Shown here: piece after piece, positions 8,001 to 13,339 of the stretch
Position numbering within the stretch: the stretch's first letter is position 1
Layout of the letters: the number at the start of each line of letters is the position of its first letter
Source of the DNA: an uncultured Bacillus sp.
Lineage (GTDB): Bacteria > Bacillota > Bacilli > Bacillales > DSM-1321
Reading direction: 5' to 3'
NCBI GenBank assembly: GCA_934215995.1
Contig: CAKQBC010000032.1
Location: forward strand, 1 to 13,339
Length of the DNA: 13,339 bases
Program-made: the position numbers and the translations under genes
The notes under the pieces: generated by a model
What the model was told of the DNA's origin: nothing
Seen by the model: the letters and a program-made list of their open reading frames with translations, nothing else
The model's database searches: none

Positions 8001-9111
8001 GGGCATTGATGATTTGCTTTTGTTCCTTATTAAGCGGAATGGGGCTCGGGAACGCGAAACGGTCCGGCAGTGTCTGTTCATCATAAGCCGTATCCACTTG
8101 CATTTCGAACGTTTTCGGATTCCCGGTCAGGTATTCCTTGTTTAGGAGGAAGAATTTATTTGCTATTTCCGACTCTCCGTCTTCTGCGATAAGCTTCAGC
8201 ATTTCCGCATAATCGTTGAGCAACAGCTCGTCCCCTTTTTCGAAAAGGGCGAAAGACCAGCCGTTTGAAAGGGCAATTTCTTTGTTTTCTTCATACTGCT
8301 TCCCGCCGAATAAGTCCACACGCCTTAACTGGAACACATCGGCAATTTCGTCTGCGAGAAGCTGCATTTTCTCCATTCCGGTAGTTTCCGAGCCGTTAAA
8401 CCGCTGAAGCGTGCGGTCTCTGACAACGATTGTTTGCGCCTGGTTTTTCTTTTTATACTCGCTATTCACCATGTCAATGGCGGCTTTGTTCACATGGATG
8501 GTGTTGGCTAAATCAAACTGGAATCTGTTTCGGCCCACGAATTCCACTTCGAGCGGAATGTAGAAAAGCGGGTAGCATTTCGATTGATACGACAGGCTTC
8601 CGATATATAGATAAAATTGTTTGTCATCCGCCATCTTCATTTCTTCGTATTTGCTTTCAAGATAACGGTACAGGTCCACGAATCGGTTTTCGCTGAAAAA
8701 CGCTTCATATCCCCCATCTTCCCCAATCCGGTTCTGTTTCAAAAAAGAATGGGCATTTTTAGCCGTCTGATCACTATCCAGAAGCGGCTTCTTTCGGCTG
8801 ATGGCCGTCAGTTGGGACTTCCATTCATATAATTCCCCTGCGGCGAAGGCGTTTTTCAGCTTTTTTTCTTCTGCAGGCGACATGCCATAGATCGAATCAT
8901 CCCTGGAGATTACAATGGCTGCTTCACTGTCCTGAGAGAACAGCATTTCCTCCGCGTGTTTTTTTACGCCCTCGAAATGATGCAGATCGTACGTTTTATT
9001 TTCTTTCTCAATGTGCCTATTTGGCTTGGCGGTCGTCTTAAAGTCGTTTTCCAGGAACTCCATATAATACTTCGCCAGTTCCAACAGCGGTTTATTCATG
9101 TTGTTTGTCAT
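5029..9111 (-). CDS. Large SF1 (DNA2/UPF1-like) helicase with C-terminal Vsr/DUF559-like nuclease and zinc ribbon; possible phage-defence or DNA-repair protein
   Basis: From this start the protein has about 1360 residues. Residues 1-340 form a domain I do not recognise. The helicase core has Walker A GPPGTGKS (383-390), then about 470 mostly charged, helix-rich residues, Walker B IIDEGSQ (863-869), motif III LGDSKQ (888-893), motif V-like TFDSCQGQERD (1070-1080) and motif VI NVGFSRAKEE (1116-1125). Residues about 1170-1305 fit a PD-(D/E)xK fold of the Vsr/DUF559 type: D1219 in TDF, E1237-x-D1239-G, and ERQKSIEMYGYPFIRLN. A final ribbon has C1328xxC1331 and C1353xxC1356. The ATG at 9111 follows TAGGAG by 8 nt; the open frame runs 39 codons further upstream but without a good start. 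The gene stands alone between its own promoter region and terminator. Predicted activity is ATP-driven DNA unwinding coupled to cleavage; the biological role is inferred. Confidence 0.85.
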   Translation of the reverse strand: MTNNMNKPLLELAKYYMEFLENDFKTTAKPNRHIEKENKTYDLHHFEGVKKHAEEMLFSQDSEAAIVISRDDSIYGMSPAEEKKLKNAFAAGELYEWKSQLTAISRKKPLLDSDQTAKNAHSFLKQNRIGEDGGYEAFFSENRFVDLYRYLESKYEEMKMADDKQFYLYIGSLSYQSKCYPLFYIPLEVEFVGRNRFQFDLANTIHVNKAAIDMVNSEYKKKNQAQTIVVRDRTLQRFNGSETTGMEKMQLLADEIADVFQLRRVDLFGGKQYEENKEIALSNGWSFALFEKGDELLLNDYAEMLKLIAEDGESEIANKFFLLNKEYLTGNPKTFEMQVDTAYDEQTLPDRFAFPSPIPLNKEQKQIINALNTDGCDKIVVEGPPGTGKSHTIASVAYDALINGKSVLVVSDSMEALDVVEEKITDVLEKVEEENISNPILRLGKKDSNLTHILSEANISKLKFRFIRYEKFKERNEQQIKETGNQIKQLIQTEIDLGQTLNKSLLAPLFAYEETFQKEWNDAFLESSLHPDGTEQEKEKKHKTFLESLSTLRETSKSMGSLASRLKASGLDIASMPANSEYRPFLEEEKQEIQTHKSRLALEGYLQLKEDITASKVKEISFLLSEVKEAKQPLFGYLFKGSFLKEKQHRFESLFPNARLQLKDNIEKLEKEIRFYEELISGQKGKEGRIDVFTLLSEDEADALLDDVSSFLEQAGRFENLIGHTVHPEAHGIELNDVKTYANNRLASLSEESFADLMTYIKHDFIAREASRTLSEIDINEPVRRYERQLTTKMNYILDRKLLSFLQTNRNDVSSMRQQLRKKRKLHKQQFEQLIQVFPCIIVGIRELAEIVPLEADLFDLVIIDEGSQVSIAQAFPAIIRAKKLLVLGDSKQFSNVKSSHASIERNAILFRNVKDSFMADERYDHSDVLMQRVENFNVTSSVLDFTTNISNYKTILRKHFRSYYELIGFSNKHFYNDSLEVMKIRAKPLADVIRFHRVQASDLVEDKNINREEADFIFAELENLKKKGFKGTVGIITPFKDQQKYLHAQLTKNSNYAFYDEQFRLKIMTFDSCQGQERDIIFYSMVETPQKRNLHYIFPEKDLKEDNDKRSQRLNVGFSRAKEEVRFVISKDVDAYTGEAGKAMRHFHHCLDSEQDVHDLYQRTDANSPMENRMLHYITQTPFYREHQKQLEIVPQFDMGKFIKQIDPYADVKDYKTDFLLMYHATNGKTKCVVLEYDGFEYHFTNREQVNEWNYDQFYTEEDIERQKSIEMYGYPFIRLNKFIMRENPIGFLDKYITHHLKPFAETHNSGYTEPEAVMDETKYRNCRKCGFKKPLEDFYDEKLKSKYARHCRSCKQAK

Positions 9112-9119
9112 TATTGATT

Positions 9120-9125
9120 CTCCTA
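9120..9125 (-). promoter_or_regulatory. Ribosome binding site fixing the helicase start
   Basis: TAGGAG on the minus strand, 8 nt before the ATG at 9111. No comparable site precedes the upstream in-frame codons, so the N-terminal extension of 39 residues is probably untranslated. Confidence 0.7.
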
Positions 9126-9298
9126 GATGTCCCATTGTAATGATTCTTAAAAAAACGTCCCGGTTGAACGCCTGTTTATGTGAAAGCTTCTGTTTTAAAA
9201 AACTTATATTTGTTTTTCTGTACTGCATCCCATTTTTCTGTCCTTGGTCTTTTATATGTCGCGAAAAAATAGCATTCTAATAAAATGGACAAAAAATT

Positions 9299-9312
9299 AG
9301 AACAAAGGTTCT
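9299..9312. promoter_or_regulatory. LexA (SOS) box candidate
   Basis: AGAAC-AAAG-GTTCT is a perfect inverted repeat with the GAAC-N4-GTTC core of the Gram-positive LexA/DinR box. It departs from the Bacillus consensus CGAACRNRYGTTYC at the two outer bases and one central base. It covers the predicted +1 region of the minus-strand promoter at 9319-9347, where LexA would repress the helicase gene. Binding is inferred. Confidence 0.4.
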
Positions 9313-9318
9313 TTTGCC

Positions 9319-9347
9319 ATTATAGCGGTTTATGATATGTATGGTAA
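9319..9347 (-). promoter_or_regulatory. Sigma-A promoter candidate for the helicase gene
   Basis: Minus strand: -35 TTACCA (9347-9342), 17-nt spacer, perfect -10 TATAAT (9324-9319). The start would lie near 9312, giving a leader of about 200 nt. A weaker alternative nearer the gene is TTGTCC (9292-9287), a 15-nt spacer and an extended -10 TGC-TATTTT (9271-9266). Confidence 0.45.
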
Positions 9348-9559
9348 AGGCTTTCCAGATTCGCTGGCTTATCGTTTTCCGTGGTAATTTTTTGAAGGGA
9401 AGGATTGCCGGGATGCGGAACTAACCATTAATGGCTTTTCAACTCCAATCGGCAGATATGATCAGAGGCCATTCACTTTATTTCCCTATGTTATCGGGAA
9501 GATTTCAGTTCCAAAAACTGAGCAAATCAACACCAACCTATATTTCCCACATTAATACA

Positions 9560-9568
9560 TGCTAAAAT
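9560..9568 (+). promoter_or_regulatory. Extended -10 promoter element for the PyrD-like membrane fusion gene
   Basis: TGCTAAAAT is an extended -10 about 50 nt before the ribosome binding site AGAAGG (9622-9627). The -35 region (around 9540) is weak, which is acceptable for an extended -10 promoter. Confidence 0.4.
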
Positions 9569-9635
9569 TAATACAATGAATCAAATACAAATGCCTCATC
9601 AGTCAGAAGACTTTATTGATTAGAAGGTGTTATTT

Positions 9636-11459
9636 ATGCCGGATTGGTCTTATCATCCATTAAAAAAGCTGATACTGAATAAAATGAGCCCTAAAACCAG
9701 CCGTGAATGTATTCATGTATCTATGAATACAATCGCATCTGTTCCGGGAGGACGGAATCTGATAGATTTTTTAGGGCATATGAAACCGCCTCCGGAATTC
9801 CAAAAGACTATTCATCATACTAGTTTTCTTTCCCCTATTGGGTTAAGCGGCATGATTGATCCTAATCTATCAGGCATGAAAGCCTTCCAGGAATTAAGCT
9901 TCGGATTTTTAGAAATAGGCCCGATTGTTTTGGATGAACCGCTTATTCAAGGAGAGCCCATAAGGAAGAATAGCCGGATTCTCTTTCCTGAGAATCACGA
10001 GAAGGTCTCCCTCAAACGGGCGATCAACAAACTGACTATTACAAAGCTGCGAATTCCTGTATTCGCAAGGATAGACGCTGGAGTGAAAGGGCATGAATGG
10101 GATTTGATTTTGCAGCATTTAACTCCTTTCGTGGATGCTTTCATCGCGACGGAGGAGCAAATCAGAACCCACTTAAAACAAGGCAAATTAAATTCAAGAA
10201 CCTTTTATACATCATTTTCAGCAGATGTATCAGAAAAAATAGATATAGAAACTTTAAAACGAAACCCTTCCTTTGGGGGAATCGTCCTGCATGCTCCCCA
10301 TCACATAGAGGAAGGGTATTGGCATGATGCTATGCATGCAAATGAACGTTTAACTAAAGTGGTTCAACAGATGAAAGATACGCATCCTGATATAACAGTC
10401 ATAACATCCGGCGGAGTGGAAACGCCAGAAGAAGCCCATTCTTTATTTCAGGCTGGCGCAGACTTACTGATGCTCACAGATGGATATATAAAAGCTGGAC
10501 CTGGCTTGCCAAAACGGATCTATGAAAGATTGTTATGCAACGAAAGCAAACCGAATATAAACCAAGGCTGGTTCTGGTCGCTCCTATTCGGGCTGTCCAT
10601 TCTAGCCGGGGGAATGATCGCCTTATACTTCGCATTCACCAGCATTATCCTGCCTTATGATGAATCGTTCATCGGCCTCACAAAAGCCGAATTATCGCTG
10701 ATAAATCCACTCATTCTATCATTTATGTCACATGATCGAATGGCGCTGGCAGGAACAATGATATCAGGGGGAATCTTGTATATCCAGCTTGCACGGCACG
10801 GTATTAAGTACAGCTTGCATTGGGCTAAGGTAGCATTTCATAGCGCAGCAATCACAGGATTTCTCGGCATTTTCCTTTTTATTGGCTTCGGTTATTTCGA
10901 TTGGCTTCATGGACTATATTGGCTTATCTTACTGCCGATCTATTACTTTAGCTTTAAAGAAGGCAAAAGGGTCACCGGAAGCCCCTGTTCCCACCACGGA
11001 ACAAATGACAGAAGATGGCAACTCGGCCTTTACGGACAGCTACTGTTTATTATATTGGGCTTTTCAAACATCACTGGCGGGATTATCATATCCACAATAG
11101 GTGTATCGAACGTGTTTGTGTCAACCGATGTAAGCTATCTGTGTATGACACCTGAAATGTTAGACAGCATCAGCACTAATTTGATTCCCGTTATCGCGCA
11201 TGACCGGGCAGGGTTTGGCAGCTCCCTTGTGAGCGTGGGCTTACTTGTTCTCATGCTTTCCTTATGGGGATTCCGTAAAGGCGAACGCTGGGTTTGGAAC
11301 ACTCTTGCGATCGGGGCGTTGCCTGCATTTATAGCAGGGCTTGGAACACATATGTATATCGGGTATACAGCCTTCATCCATTTGCTTCCGCTATACTTCT
11401 TATGTGTTTTGTATGTATCGGGATTAATCCTATCTTATCCTTACTTAAAAAAAGGATAG
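9636..11459 (+). CDS. PyrD-like (dihydroorotate dehydrogenase class-2-like) TIM barrel fused to a duplicated multipass membrane domain, function unknown
   Basis: The protein has 607 residues. Residues 1-300 resemble class-2 dihydroorotate dehydrogenase: SPIGLSGMIDPN (66-77), FGFLEIGPI (89-97) and the FMN-phosphate region SGGVETPEEAHSLFQAGAD with GPGLPKRIYE (258-297). However, the NxSSPN catalytic segment, the first-loop lysine (aligned to P76) and the KIAPDL lysine are absent, so orotate synthesis is unlikely. Residues 311-605 contain about eight hydrophobic segments in two tandem copies, 312-436 and 462-595. They align without gaps from GG (325/481) to HDR (366/522), with matching D342/D498 and T349/T505; both copies then have IGF/IGY and LLP. 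The ATG is 8 nt after AGAAGG; a GTG three codons earlier lies inside that site. The gene appears to be a single unit with its own terminator. Binding of a flavin or other phosphate ligand is possible but unproven. Confidence 0.75.
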   Translation: MPDWSYHPLKKLILNKMSPKTSRECIHVSMNTIASVPGGRNLIDFLGHMKPPPEFQKTIHHTSFLSPIGLSGMIDPNLSGMKAFQELSFGFLEIGPIVLDEPLIQGEPIRKNSRILFPENHEKVSLKRAINKLTITKLRIPVFARIDAGVKGHEWDLILQHLTPFVDAFIATEEQIRTHLKQGKLNSRTFYTSFSADVSEKIDIETLKRNPSFGGIVLHAPHHIEEGYWHDAMHANERLTKVVQQMKDTHPDITVITSGGVETPEEAHSLFQAGADLLMLTDGYIKAGPGLPKRIYERLLCNESKPNINQGWFWSLLFGLSILAGGMIALYFAFTSIILPYDESFIGLTKAELSLINPLILSFMSHDRMALAGTMISGGILYIQLARHGIKYSLHWAKVAFHSAAITGFLGIFLFIGFGYFDWLHGLYWLILLPIYYFSFKEGKRVTGSPCSHHGTNDRRWQLGLYGQLLFIILGFSNITGGIIISTIGVSNVFVSTDVSYLCMTPEMLDSISTNLIPVIAHDRAGFGSSLVSVGLLVLMLSLWGFRKGERWVWNTLAIGALPAFIAGLGTHMYIGYTAFIHLLPLYFLCVLYVSGLILSYPYLKKG

Positions 11460-11499
11460 TCAAAAACCGTATCGTCAACTGGATACGGTTTTTTGACTA
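11457..11499. terminator. Bidirectional-type hairpin terminator beginning at the stop codon
   Basis: The arm 11457-11473 pairs with 11482-11499 (17-18 bp, one bulged base, 8-nt loop). The right arm contains TTTTTT, and the left arm supplies a complementary A run for the other strand. The TAG stop is part of the stem. Confidence 0.8.
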
Positions 11500-11602
11500 T
11501 CAGCCTTGATTTCAATAGGCGTACATAAGTATATACCAGAAATTTGATTGAAAAATCTGTTTTGTTGGTTTGATTAATTTTATAAGAAGCTTATCTTATT
11601 CT

Positions 11603-11630
11603 TTGTGTTAAAATTTTATTTGTATACTAT
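11603..11630 (+). promoter_or_regulatory. Promoter candidate for the alpha/beta hydrolase gene
   Basis: -35 TTGTGT (11603-11608), 16-nt spacer and -10 TACTAT (11625-11630), about 25 nt before the start codon. An overlapping TATACT at 11623-11628 is an alternative -10. The short leader leaves room for only a weak ribosome binding site (GAGAAG). Confidence 0.35.
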
Positions 11631-11654
11631 TTATGAAAGAGAAGAACGCATAGT

Positions 11655-12389
11655 ATGAAAAAGTTTATAACAATTAGTGCAGCTTCCCTATTGGTGATTT
11701 GCGGACTTGGATGTACGGGATTTTATATATGGTCCCAACAAACATATGAAGCTACGGAAGAAGTGAACTCCTATGTGAACATGGAAGATATTCAGACTGA
11801 AGAAAACTGGCTTGTATTTCAGCCGCAGGAAAAGACCAAAAACGGAATCATTCTTTATCCCGGGGCAAAAGTGGAGCCGGAAGCATATAGCTATTATGCC
11901 CAAGGCCTGGCGGATAACGGTTATATGGTGATTATTCCGAAAGTCAACTTGAACTTTGCCCTGCTCGATATTAATCAGGCAGATTTAATTATGGAGGAGT
12001 TCAGTAATATTAAAAACTGGTATGTAGGAGGGCATTCACTGGGCGGTGTAGCTGCAGCTTCTTATGCGCACGAGCATACCAACGATGTAGATGGCTTACT
12101 CTTATTGGCTTCCTACCCGAGCGATTCCAGTGACTTCTCAGGAACCGACCTGCCTATCCTTTCCCTTTATGCGGAATTCGATGGATTAACAACACCCGAT
12201 AAAATAGCTGATACAAAACATTTACTTTCGTCTGAAACAACCCTATATGAAGTGAAAGGCGGAAACCATGCCCAGTTCGGAATGTACGGAACACAGGAGG
12301 GGGATGGGAAAGCCACCATATCAGCAAAAGAACAACAGGATGAAATCATCAAAGAAACCGTATATTGGATCAATGCTTACGAAAAATAA
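11655..12389 (+). CDS. Membrane-anchored alpha/beta hydrolase
   Basis: The 244-aa protein has an uncleaved-looking N-terminal membrane segment (about residues 5-26, two lysines before it) that would place the hydrolase domain outside the cell membrane. The catalytic triad is complete: Ser128 in the nucleophile elbow GGHSLGG (125-131), Asp176 in YAEFDGLTT, and His205 in GGNHAQFG. The sequence fits the Abhydrolase_5 type often annotated simply as alpha/beta hydrolase; substrate is unknown. Cysteines at 16 and 20 do not fit a good lipobox, so I do not call it a lipoprotein. The ATG is preceded by a weak GAGAAG ribosome binding site. The gene has its own promoter candidate and a strong terminator, so it appears monocistronic. 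Confidence 0.85.
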   Translation: MKKFITISAASLLVICGLGCTGFYIWSQQTYEATEEVNSYVNMEDIQTEENWLVFQPQEKTKNGIILYPGAKVEPEAYSYYAQGLADNGYMVIIPKVNLNFALLDINQADLIMEEFSNIKNWYVGGHSLGGVAAASYAHEHTNDVDGLLLLASYPSDSSDFSGTDLPILSLYAEFDGLTTPDKIADTKHLLSSETTLYEVKGGNHAQFGMYGTQEGDGKATISAKEQQDEIIKETVYWINAYEK

Positions 12390-12400
12390 GTTTTCCCTTT

Positions 12401-12432
12401 AAGCCCGCCTCTCCCTCAGGCGGGCTTTTTTT
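12401..12432 (+). terminator. Strong Rho-independent terminator after the hydrolase gene
   Basis: AAGCCCGCCT (12401-12410) pairs perfectly with AGGCGGGCTT (12418-12427) across a 7-nt loop, with a T run through 12432. It lies 11 nt after the stop codon. Confidence 0.93.
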
Positions 12433-12617
12433 GCAGTTATCGTATTTTCTTCCCAGACCAAAGTGATTTCCAATTTTTTTTATAACTCGGATACACTAAT
12501 AGCATGTACCGCCTTCAACCCTGCCTTTCCCGCAAGCATCCTCATATATTTCCAGTTGCTGATTCCATCTGACTAATACTACGATAAAGGCTGGATACTT
12601 ACCTATTAGGACGTGAT

Positions 12618-13301
12618 TTGATAATGAAGCAACGGATTTTGATAATCGAAGATGAGCCACAGTTGGCAAGGCTTCTGCAACTGGAATTGCAGTTTGAAGA
12701 ATTTGAGCCGGAGATTGCCCATACCGGACTGGAAGGACTGAAAAAATACAAAGAAGGCACTTACGATCTTGTGCTTCTTGACATCATGCTGCCGGAGATG
12801 AACGGCCTGGAAGTGCTTGAGCAAATTCGAAGTTCTGCACCGCACGTGCCCGTCATTTTATTGACAGCCAAAGATGATGTGAAGGAGAAAGTGGCCGGGC
12901 TTAATCTGGGAGCAAATGATTATGTGACTAAACCTTTTGAATTTGAGGAGCTGCTGGCCCGGATCCGAGTGAATTTGCGGTTCAGTCCCGCTCACTCCCC
13001 TGCCCCATCTGCTAACGAATTCAGCCTCGGTGCAATTCATGTGAACCTCGATAGCCATGTTGTGACGAAAGAAGGGAAAGTGATTGAGCTGACTCCCCGT
13101 GAGTTTCATTTACTTGTCCATTTCATGCGGAATGCCCGTAAGGTTCAATCGAGGGAGCAAATCCTGGATGCTGTGTGGGGATATGACTATTACGGGGATA
13201 CGAATGTTGTCGACGTCTATGTCCGCTATCTTCGCCAAAAGCTTGGCAATCAGGTGATTCAAACGGTACGGAGTGTCGGGTATGTGATGAAGGAGGAATA
13301 G
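12618..13301 (+). CDS. OmpR/PhoB-family response regulator (ArlR-like)
   Basis: The 227-aa protein has a CheY-like receiver (about 4-120) with acidic pair E11-D12, phosphoacceptor D55 in LLDIMLP, T83 and K105. A winged-helix DNA-binding domain (about 133-225) follows, with LTPREFHLL, the recognition helix region TNVVDVYVRYLRQKL and the C-terminal wing TVRSVGYV. It would regulate transcription after phosphorylation by the adjacent kinase. The general pattern resembles ArlR-type regulators of Firmicutes, but I would not assign a name. The TTG at 12618 is 6 nt after AGGA, better spaced than the ATG two codons later (12 nt), so TTG is chosen; the difference is only two residues. The stop is followed 3 nt later by the kinase start, and the kinase ribosome binding site lies within the last codons of this gene. 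Confidence 0.92.
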   Translation: MIMKQRILIIEDEPQLARLLQLELQFEEFEPEIAHTGLEGLKKYKEGTYDLVLLDIMLPEMNGLEVLEQIRSSAPHVPVILLTAKDDVKEKVAGLNLGANDYVTKPFEFEELLARIRVNLRFSPAHSPAPSANEFSLGAIHVNLDSHVVTKEGKVIELTPREFHLLVHFMRNARKVQSREQILDAVWGYDYYGDTNVVDVYVRYLRQKLGNQVIQTVRSVGYVMKEE

Positions 13302-13304
13302 GCT

Positions 13305-13339
13305 GTGAAATTGCAAACAAAGATTAATTTGTTATCGAC
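13305..13339 (+). CDS. Sensor histidine kinase, 5' end only (partial)
   Basis: A GTG at 13305 follows AGGAGG (13291-13296) by 8 nt. It opens a frame reading M-K-L-Q-T-K-I-N-L-L-S to the window edge. A short charged start leading into a hydrophobic run is typical of membrane histidine kinases, and an OmpR-type regulator directly upstream supports the call. No kinase domain is visible, so the identity rests on context. Confidence 0.7.
   Translation, partial: MKLQTKINLLS

Larger units (their letters stand above)
9112..9635. other. Divergent intergenic region between helicase and membrane-fusion genes
   Basis: About 520 nt separate two divergent genes. It holds candidate promoters for both, a LexA-like inverted repeat, and a stretch (9301-9555) that is fairly open in two plus-strand frames, each interrupted by stops. 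I recognise no protein in that stretch. The long leader between the helicase promoter candidate and its start (about 200 nt) shows no riboswitch that I can identify. Confidence 0.5.

Noticed and set aside
5185..8696. Many plus-strand open frames of 60-220 codons opposite the helicase gene
   Set aside because: They lie entirely inside a single long minus-strand gene with clear helicase and nuclease motifs, lack ribosome binding sites and show no recognisable domains; they are antisense shadows.
9111..9228. N-terminal extension of 39 residues on the helicase
   Set aside because: No ribosome binding site precedes the upstream codons, while the ATG at 9111 has TAGGAG at 8 nt.
9636..10535. Calling the N-terminal barrel a functional dihydroorotate dehydrogenase (pyrD)
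   Set aside because: The catalytic NxSSPN segment and expected lysines are not present, and there is no pyrimidine gene nearby.
12433..12617. Promoter for the two-component genes
   Set aside because: Several weak -10/-35-like words are present (for example around 12498 and 12578), but none has both good boxes and spacing, so I do not call one.
1..13339. Search by eye for CRISPR arrays, tRNA or rRNA genes, insertion sequences and transposases
   Set aside because: No regularly spaced repeats, no cloverleaf or rRNA-like stretches and no transposase-like proteins or terminal inverted repeats were seen.

Overview
The window looks like a chromosome segment of a low-to-mid GC Firmicute of the order Bacillales. 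Supporting signs are strong AGGAGG-type ribosome binding sites, several probable TTG/GTG starts, sigma-A-like promoters, U-tailed hairpin terminators and Bacillus-type protein families. A Bacillaceae or Planococcaceae member is my inference; nothing in the window fixes the genus.

Region 1 (about 1-3990, minus strand) is a tightly coupled operon read from right to left. It encodes an RpiR/SIS-type regulator, an M20 amidohydrolase, a GNAT-type N-acyltransferase and an N-acyl(succinyl)amino acid racemase of the enolase superfamily. Two of the junctions overlap by 4 nt (ATGA), and a possible further gene starts at the left edge with a TAATG junction. This set matches the pathway known from Geobacillus kaustophilus for irreversible conversion of D- to L-amino acids: N-succinylate the D-amino acid, racemise the N-succinyl compound, then desuccinylate the L form. 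An extended -10 promoter and a 7-2-7 palindrome lie in front of the regulator gene and suggest autoregulation.

Region 2 (about 4234-9350, minus strand) holds two independent units, each with its own terminator. The first is a beta-class carbonic anhydrase. The second is a very large (about 1360 aa) superfamily 1 helicase with a C-terminal Vsr/DUF559-like nuclease domain and a terminal CxxC...CxxC zinc ribbon. The helicase architecture resembles those of single-gene phage-defence or DNA-repair proteins. A LexA-like inverted repeat overlaps the predicted transcription start of one candidate promoter.

Region 3 (about 9550-12432, plus strand) holds two genes, each followed by a strong terminator. 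The first is an unusual fusion of a class-2 dihydroorotate-dehydrogenase-like TIM barrel, which seems to have lost its catalytic residues, to a membrane domain built from two tandem copies of one unit. The second is a membrane-anchored alpha/beta hydrolase with an intact Ser-Asp-His triad.

Region 4 (12600-end, plus strand) is the start of a two-component system: a complete OmpR-family response regulator and the first codons of a histidine kinase cut by the window edge.

The best candidates for undescribed biology are the PyrD-like/membrane-repeat fusion and the helicase-nuclease-zinc-ribbon protein.
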